NCBI GenBank assembly: GCA_014379065.1
Contig: JACMMM010000147.1
Span: 1-5,954, forward strand
Direction of reading: 5' to 3'
Source: Saprospiraceae bacterium
GTDB lineage: Bacteria; Bacteroidota; Bacteroidia; Chitinophagales; Saprospiraceae
DNA: 5,954 nucleotides
A program made the translations under genes and the position numbers. Within the stretch, counting starts at the first letter, position 1; the number at the start of each line of letters is the position of its first letter. Shown here piece by piece: positions 1-5,954 of this stretch. The notes beneath the pieces are model-generated. The model did no database searches, was not told the origin of the DNA, and saw nothing but the letters and a program-made list of their open reading frames with translations.

Positions 1-133
1 CCCCAATCGAAAAATCGAATCAATCAATCGCAACGGGTTTCTTTTATCGAGCGCCCCAATCGAATCAATCCCCCAATCGAACCAATCCCACAATCGAATC
101 AATCCCCCAATCGAAAAATCGAATCAATCAATC
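1..133. repeat. Degenerate 17-bp tandem repeat array with flanking 29-bp direct repeats
   Basis: Units of the form CCCCAATCGAATCAATC occur head to tail at 54-70, 71-87 (one change) and 88-104 (one change). They are followed by an expanded 29-bp version at 105-133, identical to the segment at 1-29. The stretch at 30-53 between the first 29-bp copy and the 17-bp units is unrelated. The right end degrades into an AATC tetranucleotide run (about 124-137). The first copy begins at base 1, so the array may continue beyond the left edge. On the minus strand the array directly follows the last codon of the sorting-domain fragment, and its TGATTGATTGATTCG end supplies the TGA stop. No long reading frame and no unique spacers of constant length are seen, so it is a minisatellite-like array rather than a CRISPR. 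Its function is unknown. Confidence 0.85.
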
Positions 134-443
134 AATACATCATCAACTTGCGGGAAGCGGTGCCGAACGGCGTTTCGAGGCGGCAGGTGTAAAAACCTGG
201 CTCGCGAAGGTCGGCACGGTGCAGCACGATATGGTTTTCGCCGATCTGGAAACTGCCAGTTTTGGCGCTCACTTCGTGGCCGGCGGTGTCAAATATTCGG
301 AGAAAAATGATTGCGGCGGCTGGCAGGCGAAACCACAAGTTGGTCATTTCTATGAAGGGATTGGGCGAGTTCTGAAAAAGTTCGACGCTTCCTTCGGCGG
401 TTTTGTTGGATAGGGGTTGGTTCTGAAATTGTGCAGCGGTCAT
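132..443 (-). CDS. Orphan T9SS type A C-terminal sorting domain fragment (probable gene remnant)
   Basis: The 103-residue product is almost entirely a T9SS C-terminal sorting domain. Residues about 22-30 read ELFQNSPNPF-like (Q-N-x-P-N-P-F). A beta-rich stretch with LRIFDTAGHEV follows at about 48-58, then GENHIVLHRADL at about 68-79, G-F-Y-T-C-R-L, and an end in ASRKLMMY. These domains normally sit at the C-terminus of large secreted proteins, direct them through the type IX outer-membrane translocon and are then cleaved off. Here there is no signal peptide and no cargo domain, so the product could not be exported as it stands. The frame stays open upstream of the ATG to an in-frame TAG at 516-518, and those 24 codons (including TPSLSVAHELQI) look protein-like but contain no GTG or TTG start. 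The likeliest reading is the 3' end of a lost or truncated gene. A genuine small protein cannot be excluded. The sorting-domain assignment is much surer than the idea that it is expressed. Confidence 0.7.
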   Translation of the reverse strand: MTAAQFQNQPLSNKTAEGSVELFQNSPNPFIEMTNLWFRLPAAAIIFLRIFDTAGHEVSAKTGSFQIGENHIVLHRADLREPGFYTCRLETPFGTASRKLMMY

Positions 444-652
444 GATTTGTAGTTCGTGTGCGACCGAAAGCGAAGGCGTGTTTTTCTCATAGCACGAAAC
501 CCTTGCGGCCAGATCCTAAGCGGTATTGCTGGATGATATTTTAGTATTGAGGTGATGGGAGCTTAGATTCAAATGTTGTGCCAGAAAATTGGCTTATGCA
601 AAATCCAGCATCGTTATTTCGCTTCTATAATCTAGAGCAAGTTGCATTTTTT
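444..652. other. Intergenic stretch without a recognisable gene
   Basis: The first part (444-515, minus strand) is an in-frame open extension of the sorting-domain fragment that ends at a TAG. Beyond it, to 652, the same frame has further stops (for example the TAA after the codons for MLDFA), and no frame on either strand gives a convincing protein. The stretch is A/T-richer than the flanking genes, as expected for spacer DNA. I see no promoter matching the Bacteroidota TAnnTTTG type for the fragment, no RNA gene and no insertion-sequence ends. Confidence 0.5.
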
Positions 653-702
653 AAAAAACATGAGCCGCCCGATCCCGGAATTTTGAGACGGAGTGGCTCA
701 TG
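653..702 (-). terminator. Rho-independent-type terminator downstream of the C10 peptidase gene
   Basis: Read on the minus strand, CATGAGCC (702-695) pairs perfectly with GGCTCATG (666-659). After one mismatch the stem can gain three more pairs (CTC with GGG, one of them a wobble). Six T residues follow immediately at 658-653. The loop is long, about 20-28 nt. The hairpin begins about 78 bp past the peptidase stop codon, and its T-tract lies on the strand expected for terminating that gene. The plus strand has no T-run after the stem, so it appears unidirectional. It would also separate the peptidase transcript from the sorting-domain fragment at 132-443. Confidence 0.65.
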
Positions 703-780
703 AATGATTATTGTATAGCCTTATCTGTTTCCCCAGCGACTACGGTCTGGGCCCCGATTTTATGACTTTTCAGTTGGGAT

Positions 781-2490
781 CTATTGGGTCAAAACAAGGC
801 GCTTGGTCGTTTTTTGCCCACCCGTCTGCATCACGAGGAAATAAACGCCTGTCGTCAAATTGCCTGCATCGAAGGTGTACTCGTGCTGGCCGGCCTCCTG
901 CGCTTGCTGCCGGACGGGCTGTGCCACAAGATTGCCGACGGTGTTGAAGATTTGGATGTTCACTTCTTGGGCAGCGGGCAGGGTGTAGGCAATGGTGGTG
1001 CTGGCGGTGAAGGGGTTGGGGCGAATGTAGATTTCATTGCCTTCCGGCACAACAAGTTTCTCTGGTTGTGCGCGGCCTTCATTTTCGTTGCCCGAAAAAT
1101 TACTGCCATTTCCAGTTAAACAACCTTCTATTTTCGTGCTGAAAACAGTGCCAGCGTTGATGACTGTTCCGGGATTTAACTGGATATAGGTGCCTGCATC
1201 AAAGAGAATTGGTGAAGCAGACGGATTGCTGATGGTAGCAGAAGCGGTGATTTCATTTACTGTTTCCATGTTGAAGATCGGCAAAAAACCAAGGGTATGG
1301 CTATAGGCTTGAAAACATGCTCTTGGGATGATACGAGTTGTGGCCGTATGCCAAAAATTATAATTGCCATTATCTTTCGTATCCAATTTGTTCAATGCGA
1401 AAAAGCCGTCTTCAGCACCGCCCCAGCCCCAATTCATGTGGAAAAAAGGTAAGCCTTGGTCGTCTATATAGTAGCCGTCACAGACCCAGCAATGGCAGCC
1501 CCCACCCCCCAAAAAACCATTACAGCCAGCATAAATCACCGGGCGTAAATGATTTAGTTCATCCATAATTAAACCTTCTCCATTGATCAATGGCACATGT
1601 TTAGGACTGTCATAGCCAAAAAAGTGATCTAAAGCGTATGGGATAGCCGTATTAAAAGCAGTCGAGCCTTGAGGCCCATAAGCCATATTTACTGATACAC
1701 CGCAGTCTTTTATGAGTTTTGCAACTTCATTATTGGGCGCGTTCAAAGCGTCGGGCATTTGGCTCCAGTCATAATTTTTGGTGAAATCAGCCGATTGCAT
1801 CCCATAGCCCCCCCCAGCATCGTAGGTGTAGGTGTCTGAGCCAAAATTGGGGTATTTATAATACCGCAACACCTGAGCCATCGCTATGGCGACACAACCG
1901 GCTGGTACACGGCCATTGTAGTTGGAGCTAGGGTAAAGTGGAATATTTGCATCAGCCGGGCACAAGTCATTGTAAAACATGGTCTGATTCCATCTGGTCG
2001 TAAGCAAAGGCCCAACAGATGCACCTCCAGATCTTTCTGCAGCCGAGCCCGCATCATTACTCAAGTATTTCTGCCAGTATGCCCAGTTTTGGTTCTTTTT
2101 AGATGATTTTCGGCTTTTGATAACTTTCATCTCCTCACGAAAAGGATCCATAAATGCTTGAAATGCAGGGTTTCCGCCATTTGGATCGTAAAACCCATTT
2201 TTCGAGTAGCCGATAATCGGCCTGGCAGACTTGTCGGCAGAAACCAGCACGAATGAAGCCGGCTCGAGGTTTATAGCAAAATACAAGGTGTCTTGTTTAT
2301 CAATAATGGGAATGATTTGGAATACTTCCCTCAACGGTTCTTTTTCATGCCCACCTGATACTTTGCTTATAAAATTGAGGGCCACTCGCGCGGCTTCTTC
2401 TATAGAGACGGATTGGCCAACGGCGGAGAACGAACATACAAATGCCAACACGCCTGACCATATTATTTTGAGAAGGATGCTGTTTTTCAT
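781..2490 (-). CDS. Secreted C10 family (streptopain-like) cysteine peptidase with T9SS sorting domain
   Basis: The 569-residue protein is a papain-like cysteine endopeptidase of MEROPS family C10, probably released or displayed outside the cell. Residues 1-25 form a signal peptide ending in AVGQ. Residues about 27-150 are a SpeB-type inhibitory propeptide, with the hallmark FVLVSADKSARPIIGYS at 80-96. The mature enzyme probably starts near 159, at the PLLTTRWNQ motif (Q169 in the oxyanion-hole position). The catalytic cysteine is C199 in RVPAGCVAIAMAQ. The catalytic histidine is H333 in CHCWVCDGY, followed by the conserved HMNWGWGG (351-358) and DGFF. Residues about 411-457 resemble the short beta 'coathanger' motif of Bacteroidota exoproteins (IQLNPGTVINAGTVF). 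Residues about 488-569 are a T9SS C-terminal sorting domain (IRPNPF, ending KRLVLTQ). All catalytic elements are present, so it should be an active zymogen. Oddities are a G8 tract at codons 226-228 and extra cysteines flanking H333. The start is the ATG before MKNSILLK; it has an A-rich leader with no Shine-Dalgarno. It lies 69 bp downstream of the tail-fiber-like gene on the same strand. Confidence 0.95.
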   Translation of the reverse strand: MKNSILLKIIWSGVLAFVCSFSAVGQSVSIEEAARVALNFISKVSGGHEKEPLREVFQIIPIIDKQDTLYFAINLEPASFVLVSADKSARPIIGYSKNGFYDPNGGNPAFQAFMDPFREEMKVIKSRKSSKKNQNWAYWQKYLSNDAGSAAERSGGASVGPLLTTRWNQTMFYNDLCPADANIPLYPSSNYNGRVPAGCVAIAMAQVLRYYKYPNFGSDTYTYDAGGGYGMQSADFTKNYDWSQMPDALNAPNNEVAKLIKDCGVSVNMAYGPQGSTAFNTAIPYALDHFFGYDSPKHVPLINGEGLIMDELNHLRPVIYAGCNGFLGGGGCHCWVCDGYYIDDQGLPFFHMNWGWGGAEDGFFALNKLDTKDNGNYNFWHTATTRIIPRACFQAYSHTLGFLPIFNMETVNEITASATISNPSASPILFDAGTYIQLNPGTVINAGTVFSTKIEGCLTGNGSNFSGNENEGRAQPEKLVVPEGNEIYIRPNPFTASTTIAYTLPAAQEVNIQIFNTVGNLVAQPVRQQAQEAGQHEYTFDAGNLTTGVYFLVMQTGGQKTTKRLVLTQ

Positions 2491-2559
2491 TATGGAATTA
2501 GTTTTATTTTGTGAAAAAAAAGTTTTTTGGGGCTGTCATTTGGCTTTCACGGTGATTTT

Positions 2560-3891
2560 CTAACGGTTTGCTTTTTGGATAAGCATCATTTCTTTGCGGA
2601 GCTGTTCATTGTCTTTTTTAAGTTCAATCATGTAGAGTGTCAGTTCCTCGATCTTTTCGAGCAGTTTGGCATCCATAGTCGCCACGTCAATACCGGTTTT
2701 TTGTACCTCTTCAGCAGAAGGAACGCCCGGCAAGTGCTTGTTTTCGCGGATGAAGGATTCCACCTCCGTCAAGCTGCGGAGTTTGTAGTTGTCTGCAAAG
2801 ACATAATCAGCCCAATCTCCCGTGTTCTTCAGGGCTACTTTGACCTTTTCGGTGAGGATGCCGTCAGCGACGTAGAGTTTGTAGTTGCCGGGCATGTTGG
2901 CGGGATCGCTAATGCCTATGCCCACCTTGCCATTGTTGGCTATTTGCATACCGCCTCCGGGAGTGTATAAATCCAATCCATATTGGTTACCACCTGGAGT
3001 ACGTTTGCTCCCAATGCCCGATACAGAGGAAGGGTCACCAAAGCGCAAAGAAGAAACATCTGAATAAGGTGTATTGACAAAGACTTTTCCTTGCAACTCT
3101 AAATACCCAGGGACTGGACCTTCAGGAAAGCCGCCGAAACCTCCAGGGCGAATGATTAAATGTCCAGTAGCACTGTTTTCCCAGATTTTACTATGCGGAG
3201 GACTGAATGAGTTTTGGTCGCCGAACTCGATCCCATAACCAGAGTCAACATGGAGATTTCCTTGAGCAATTTCGAGTTTGGCATTGGGGCTATCTGTACC
3301 GATGCCGACATTGCCTTTGTTGGTGACCACGAATTTTTCCGCGCCGTCGTAGCTGTTGGTCCGTATCGAGAAACGGTGGTTGTCAAAGTCGGGAATGTAA
3401 GCAGACAGGTTGTTGCCGTTGATGCCGAAACCGTAGCCAAAGCCACTGTCGCCATACAGGTTGATTTTGTTTCCCAAAACGTTGCCAAATTGGAGGGGCA
3501 CGGTTGGGCTGGTGGTGCCGATGCCCACGTTGCCAGCAGTGCTGATCGTCATCTGTGGAAACCAGCTGTTTGTTCTGAAATGCAGCGGGTGATTGCTCGC
3601 AGTACCTATGTAGCCTCCTGCATTAACGCCAGTGCCGCCGACAGCGGTAGCGAGTGAAATGACACCATCGGAATGCATAATACCGCATTTGTCGGTCGCG
3701 GTCATCACCAGGAGTTTGGCGAACTGGAATTTTGGGACGGGCGGGGGGGTGCCGATGAAGACGTTTTTGTTGAGGTCGGTTGTCCAAATCCCATCGGTAC
3801 TTTCGCTCCACGTTTGTGCGGAGAGGTGGCTGTTGCAGAACAGCGCAGTGATCAGGAGGAGTGCGGTTGCGAAAATTTGATTCTTTTTCAT
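2560..3891 (-). CDS. Exported tail-fiber-like protein with NVGIGT repeats and C-terminal coiled coil
   Basis: The 443-residue protein starts with a signal peptide (residues 1-25, ending HLSAQ). The middle is a glycine-rich beta region with spaced motifs: NVFIGT at about 43, NVGIGTTSP at 121-129, NVGIGTDSP at 194-202 and KVGIGISDP at 322-330. Such motifs recur in phage-tail-fiber-like surface proteins of Bacteroidota and probably form a trimeric beta-helical shaft. Residues about 359-412 (DWADYVFADNYKL through HLPGVPSAEEV to MDAKLLEKIEELTLY) match the conserved C-terminal module of these proteins. It resembles the tail-fiber chaperone region, but I see no Ser-Lys self-cleavage site of the S74 type. 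Residues about 405-440 form a heptad-patterned coiled coil, suitable for trimerisation. There is no T9SS sorting domain, so it may be periplasmic or exported by another route. A C7 tract near codon 49 is prone to slippage. Its role, perhaps adhesion or surface structure, is inferred from the family. It is probably the first gene of a two-gene unit with the C10 peptidase. Confidence 0.9.
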   Translation of the reverse strand: MKKNQIFATALLLITALFCNSHLSAQTWSESTDGIWTTDLNKNVFIGTPPPVPKFQFAKLLVMTATDKCGIMHSDGVISLATAVGGTGVNAGGYIGTASNHPLHFRTNSWFPQMTISTAGNVGIGTTSPTVPLQFGNVLGNKINLYGDSGFGYGFGINGNNLSAYIPDFDNHRFSIRTNSYDGAEKFVVTNKGNVGIGTDSPNAKLEIAQGNLHVDSGYGIEFGDQNSFSPPHSKIWENSATGHLIIRPGGFGGFPEGPVPGYLELQGKVFVNTPYSDVSSLRFGDPSSVSGIGSKRTPGGNQYGLDLYTPGGGMQIANNGKVGIGISDPANMPGNYKLYVADGILTEKVKVALKNTGDWADYVFADNYKLRSLTEVESFIRENKHLPGVPSAEEVQKTGIDVATMDAKLLEKIEELTLYMIELKKDNEQLRKEMMLIQKANR

Positions 3892-4120
3892 ATAGTGGTT
3901 TTTTTAAAAATTTGAGTGAACCTTGTTTTTGATTTCAGCAACTATCCCCGGCTGCAGCCCGGTTTTGATCGCCTTTGAAGATGAATTTGGCAAAGGCGGG
4001 AATCGTTATATGCGGGGAGAAACTTTTTGAAAATTTAGGCGAACCCCTTGGGCCGATTCCGCCGCATCCGCGCCGCATCCCTCAAAAGCCGTCTTTCCTC
4101 ACTTTTACAATTTTGAAGAC
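3892..4120. promoter_or_regulatory. Divergent intergenic region between tail-fiber-like and TPR genes
   Basis: These 229 bp lie between two gene starts that point away from each other, so promoters for both must be here or overlap the genes. I could not find a clear Bacteroidota promoter (TTG about 19 nt before TAnnTTTG) on either strand. The region contains an 8-bp inverted repeat (listed separately), a 10-bp palindrome GGCTGCAGCC at 3950-3959 and a 10-bp direct repeat CGCCGCATCC at 4060-4069 and 4071-4080. There is also an imperfect direct repeat: TTTTTAAAAATTT then GAACC and TTG at 3901-3925, against TTTTTGAAAATTT then GAACC and TTG at 4024-4050. No small ORF is supported. Neither flanking gene has a Shine-Dalgarno sequence. 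Confidence 0.55.
3970..3998. promoter_or_regulatory. Inverted repeat, candidate operator or leader hairpin
   Basis: CGCCTTTG (3970-3977) and CAAAGGCG (3991-3998) form a perfect 8-bp dyad around a 13-nt centre. No T-tract follows on either strand, so it is not a typical terminator. It lies 79 bp from the tail-fiber-like start and 122 bp from the TPR gene start. That position would suit a regulator binding site or a 5' leader hairpin. A dyad of this length could also occur by chance, and no regulator gene is visible in the window. Confidence 0.3.
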
Positions 4121-5954
4121 ATGAAACGCACCCTCTTTTTGCTCGCCTTTTTGCTGCTTGCCGGGCGCGGGTTTTCCCAAAATGTGGACTCGCTGCTGAC
4201 AGCCAGAGCGGTGGATAGTTTGCTGACAACAGCAACGGGACTCTGGCGCGCCGGGAAACTCCAAGAAGCCTTGCCCCTCGCGCAGCAAGCGGCGGATATG
4301 TCGAAGCAAAAATGGGGAGAGAACAACGCCAAGCACGCTGGCTCCCTTCACCGGCTGGCGAGCATCTATGCAAACCTTGGACAAAGCGACAAAGCAGAAG
4401 AGCTGTACCTAAAAGCGATTGATGTGAGGGCAAAAGTGCTGGGCAGGGAACACCGGGATTATGCCGCGTCTTTAAACAACCTTGCCAATCTGTATCGGGA
4501 CAAAGGCGATTATGCCAAAGCGGAGCCGCTGTATTTGGAAGCGAAAGAAATCAAAGCAAAAACCTTGGGCAAGGAGCATCTGGATTATGCCGGCTCTTTG
4601 AACAACCTTGCCACTCTGTACTCTTACAAAGGCGATTACTCAAAAGCAGAACCGTTGTATTGGGAAGCGTTACAAATAAAGGCAGGAGCCGTAGGCAAAG
4701 AACACCCGGATTATGCCAATTCTCTGAGCAACCTTGCCATTCTGTACGATATTAAAAGCGATTACGCCAAAGCGGAGCCGCTGTATTTGGAAGCGAAAGA
4801 AATCCGGGCAAAAGTCTTGGGCAAGGAGCACCTTGACTATGCCGCATCTTTGAACAACCTAGCCAGTCTGTACCGGGGCAAAGGCGATTACGCGAAAGCA
4901 GAGCCGCTCTACTTGGAATCGAAAGAAATCTGGGCAAAAACCTTGGGCAAGGAGCATTCGGATTATGCCAACTCTTTGAACAACCTAGCCACTCTATACC
5001 GGGACAAAGGCGATTACTCCAAAGCAGAGCCGCTCTACTTGGAATCGAAAGAAATCTGGGCAAAAACCTTGGGCAAGGAGCACCGGCATTATGCCATGTC
5101 TTTGAACAACCTTGCCATTCTGTACCAAGAGAAAGGTGATTACATCAAAGCGGAGCTGCTCTATTTGGAAGCGAAAGAAATCCGGGCAAAAGCCTTGGGC
5201 AAAGAGCACGATGACTATGCCGTATCTTTGTGGGACCTTGCCAATCTGTACCGGGACAAAGGTGATTACGCCAAAGCGGAGCCACTGTATTTGGAATCGA
5301 AAGAAATCTGGGCAAAAACCTTGGGCAAAGAAAGCCAATCTTATGCTGGGTCTTTGCTCGGTCTTGCTGTTTTGTACAAGGACAAAGGCGATTACTCCAA
5401 AGCCGAGCCGTTGTTTTTCGAAACGATAGAAATCCAGGCAAAAAACTTGGACAAGGAAAGCCCAAATTATGCTGGGTCTTTAAACGGCCTTGCCCTTTTG
5501 TACCAAGCAACAAACCGCATCCCCGAATCCGCAGCGCTTTTTCTCGAAATGAACGCACTCAACCGCCGCCTCATCGAAAAATCCGCCACCTACTCTTCCG
5601 AACGCCAAATGCTTGCCTATCTACGCACTTTTGATGAACCATTGGCCCAATTCCAGTCCTTCAATCAAACCTATCCAAGCCCAGAACTCAACCGGGCAGG
5701 TTACGACAATGCGCTCTACTTCAACGGATTCTTGCTAGAAAGCACCCGCAGACTTGCCCGCGCCATACTTGGAGCGGACAACATTACCCGTGAGAATTAT
5801 GAGCGCTGGCAGGGCTGCCAGCGCCGTCTCGCCAAGGAGTATGCAAAACCCATCGCTGAACGCCAATACGTCACGGAGGTGGAGGCCGAAGCTGAAGGCT
5901 ATGAAAAAATGCTCACTCGCAAGCTGCCCACGTTCAGTAAAGCACGTCGTACGC
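4121..5954 (+). CDS. Exported TPR-repeat protein, probably TPR-CHAT (5' part; runs off the right edge)
   Basis: The frame is open for 611 codons from the ATG to the window end, with no stop. Residues 1-20 are a signal peptide (MKRTLFLLAFLLLAG, then GFSQ). A first divergent TPR lies at about 30-71 (LWRAGKLQEALPLAQQA). It is followed by nine regular 42-residue TPRs of the kinesin-light-chain type from residue 72 to 449, with consensus YA-SLNNLA-LY-DKGDY-KAEPLYLE-KEI-AK-LGKEH, and one degenerate repeat at about 450-491. Residues about 492-611 (including YPSPELNRAGYDNALYFNGFLLES and RRLAKEYAKPIAER) resemble the helical segment that precedes the CHAT caspase-like protease domain in many Bacteroidota proteins. 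The His-Cys catalytic pair would lie beyond the window, so the CHAT call is inference. TPR arrays bind protein partners, and CHAT domains are often proteolytic effectors. The signal peptide implies action outside the cytoplasm. The gene diverges from the tail-fiber-like gene. The ATG is chosen because it begins the signal peptide; no Shine-Dalgarno is present. Confidence 0.88.
   Translation, partial: MKRTLFLLAFLLLAGRGFSQNVDSLLTARAVDSLLTTATGLWRAGKLQEALPLAQQAADMSKQKWGENNAKHAGSLHRLASIYANLGQSDKAEELYLKAIDVRAKVLGREHRDYAASLNNLANLYRDKGDYAKAEPLYLEAKEIKAKTLGKEHLDYAGSLNNLATLYSYKGDYSKAEPLYWEALQIKAGAVGKEHPDYANSLSNLAILYDIKSDYAKAEPLYLEAKEIRAKVLGKEHLDYAASLNNLASLYRGKGDYAKAEPLYLESKEIWAKTLGKEHSDYANSLNNLATLYRDKGDYSKAEPLYLESKEIWAKTLGKEHRHYAMSLNNLAILYQEKGDYIKAELLYLEAKEIRAKALGKEHDDYAVSLWDLANLYRDKGDYAKAEPLYLESKEIWAKTLGKESQSYAGSLLGLAVLYKDKGDYSKAEPLFFETIEIQAKNLDKESPNYAGSLNGLALLYQATNRIPESAALFLEMNALNRRLIEKSATYSSERQMLAYLRTFDEPLAQFQSFNQTYPSPELNRAGYDNALYFNGFLLESTRRLARAILGADNITRENYERWQGCQRRLAKEYAKPIAERQYVTEVEAEAEGYEKMLTRKLPTFSKARRT
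4334..5467 (+). repeat. Nine tandem 126-bp coding repeats (TPR units)
   Basis: The units start at 4334, 4460, 4586, 4712, 4838, 4964, 5090, 5216 and 5342, each exactly 126 bp (42 codons) with no indels. A tenth, degenerate unit follows from 5468. The DNA itself is strongly conserved between units, not only the protein. Units five and six share 62 identical bases (4895-4956 and 5021-5082) and the rare CTA leucine codon in their NNLA motif, which implies a recent duplication. The array is a likely site of copy-number change by recombination, and it could also collapse in short-read assembly. Confidence 0.93.

Noticed and set aside
1..133. Possible CRISPR array
   Set aside because: Units are contiguous 17-mers without unique spacers of constant length, and there are no cas genes.
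516..652. Upstream part of the sorting-domain gene in another frame, joined by a frameshift
   Set aside because: No frame gives convincing protein sequence, and a terminator just beyond leaves too little room for a cargo domain.
711..1119. Plus-strand ORFs over the 3' end of the peptidase gene
   Set aside because: They are antisense to the well-conserved sorting domain and have no recognisable features.
2491..2559. Terminator or hairpin between the two minus-strand genes
   Set aside because: Only a six-base GTGAAA/TTTCAC pairing with a long loop and an A/T homopolymer fold are present; this is too weak to call.
2560..2800. Self-cleaving S74 intramolecular chaperone domain
   Set aside because: The C-terminal module is related in layout, but I could not identify the Ser-Lys dyad, and the module is shorter than S74 domains.
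2527..3915. Plus-strand and alternative-frame ORFs across the tail-fiber-like gene
   Set aside because: The minus-strand frame has a signal peptide and family motifs throughout; the others are antisense or out-of-frame by-products.
4035..4433. Minus-strand frames overlapping the TPR gene start
   Set aside because: They are rich in Arg, Cys and Ala, have no recognisable domain and are antisense to a clear signal peptide and TPRs.
4752..5558. Several minus-strand open frames of 100-137 codons
   Set aside because: They mirror the plus-strand TPR repeats with the same 42-codon period and lack any family resemblance; they are shadows.

Overview
The window looks like chromosomal DNA from a member of the Bacteroidota, most likely a Saprospira-type lineage (this lineage call is an inference). 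Two separate type IX secretion (T9SS) C-terminal sorting domains, a streptopain-type C10 peptidase, a surface protein with repeated NVGIGT motifs and a signal-peptide-bearing TPR protein of the CHAT-associated kind all point there. The gene starts have A/T-rich upstream DNA with no Shine-Dalgarno sequence, which also fits this phylum.

Layout, left to right. Positions 1-133 hold a degenerate tandem repeat with a 17-bp unit, bounded by two identical 29-bp copies. It runs into the stop codon of a minus-strand fragment (132-443) that is little more than an orphan T9SS sorting domain. Positions 444-652 hold no recognisable gene. A minus-strand hairpin with a T-tract (653-702) looks like the terminator of the next two genes. 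These are a secreted C10 cysteine peptidase with its own sorting domain (781-2490) and, 69 bp upstream on the same strand, an exported tail-fiber-like protein with a C-terminal coiled coil (2560-3891). They may be cotranscribed, with the tail-fiber-like gene first.

A 229-bp divergent intergenic region (3892-4120), carrying several small dyads and direct repeats, separates this pair from a plus-strand gene (4121 to beyond the right edge). That gene encodes a signal peptide and about eleven 42-residue TPR units, followed by the linker that normally precedes a CHAT caspase-like domain. The CHAT catalytic domain itself would lie outside the window.

Three of the four protein products appear to be exported or surface-directed. 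The protease carries a sorting domain and the tail-fiber-like protein does not, so any partnership between them is inferred from adjacency alone. I see no mobile element, RNA gene, CRISPR array or phage module. The most notable points are homopolymer tracts inside the two minus-strand genes, an unusual cysteine cluster around the protease's catalytic histidine, the orphan sorting domain against the repeat array, and recent internal duplication in the TPR gene. None of these proves a new system.
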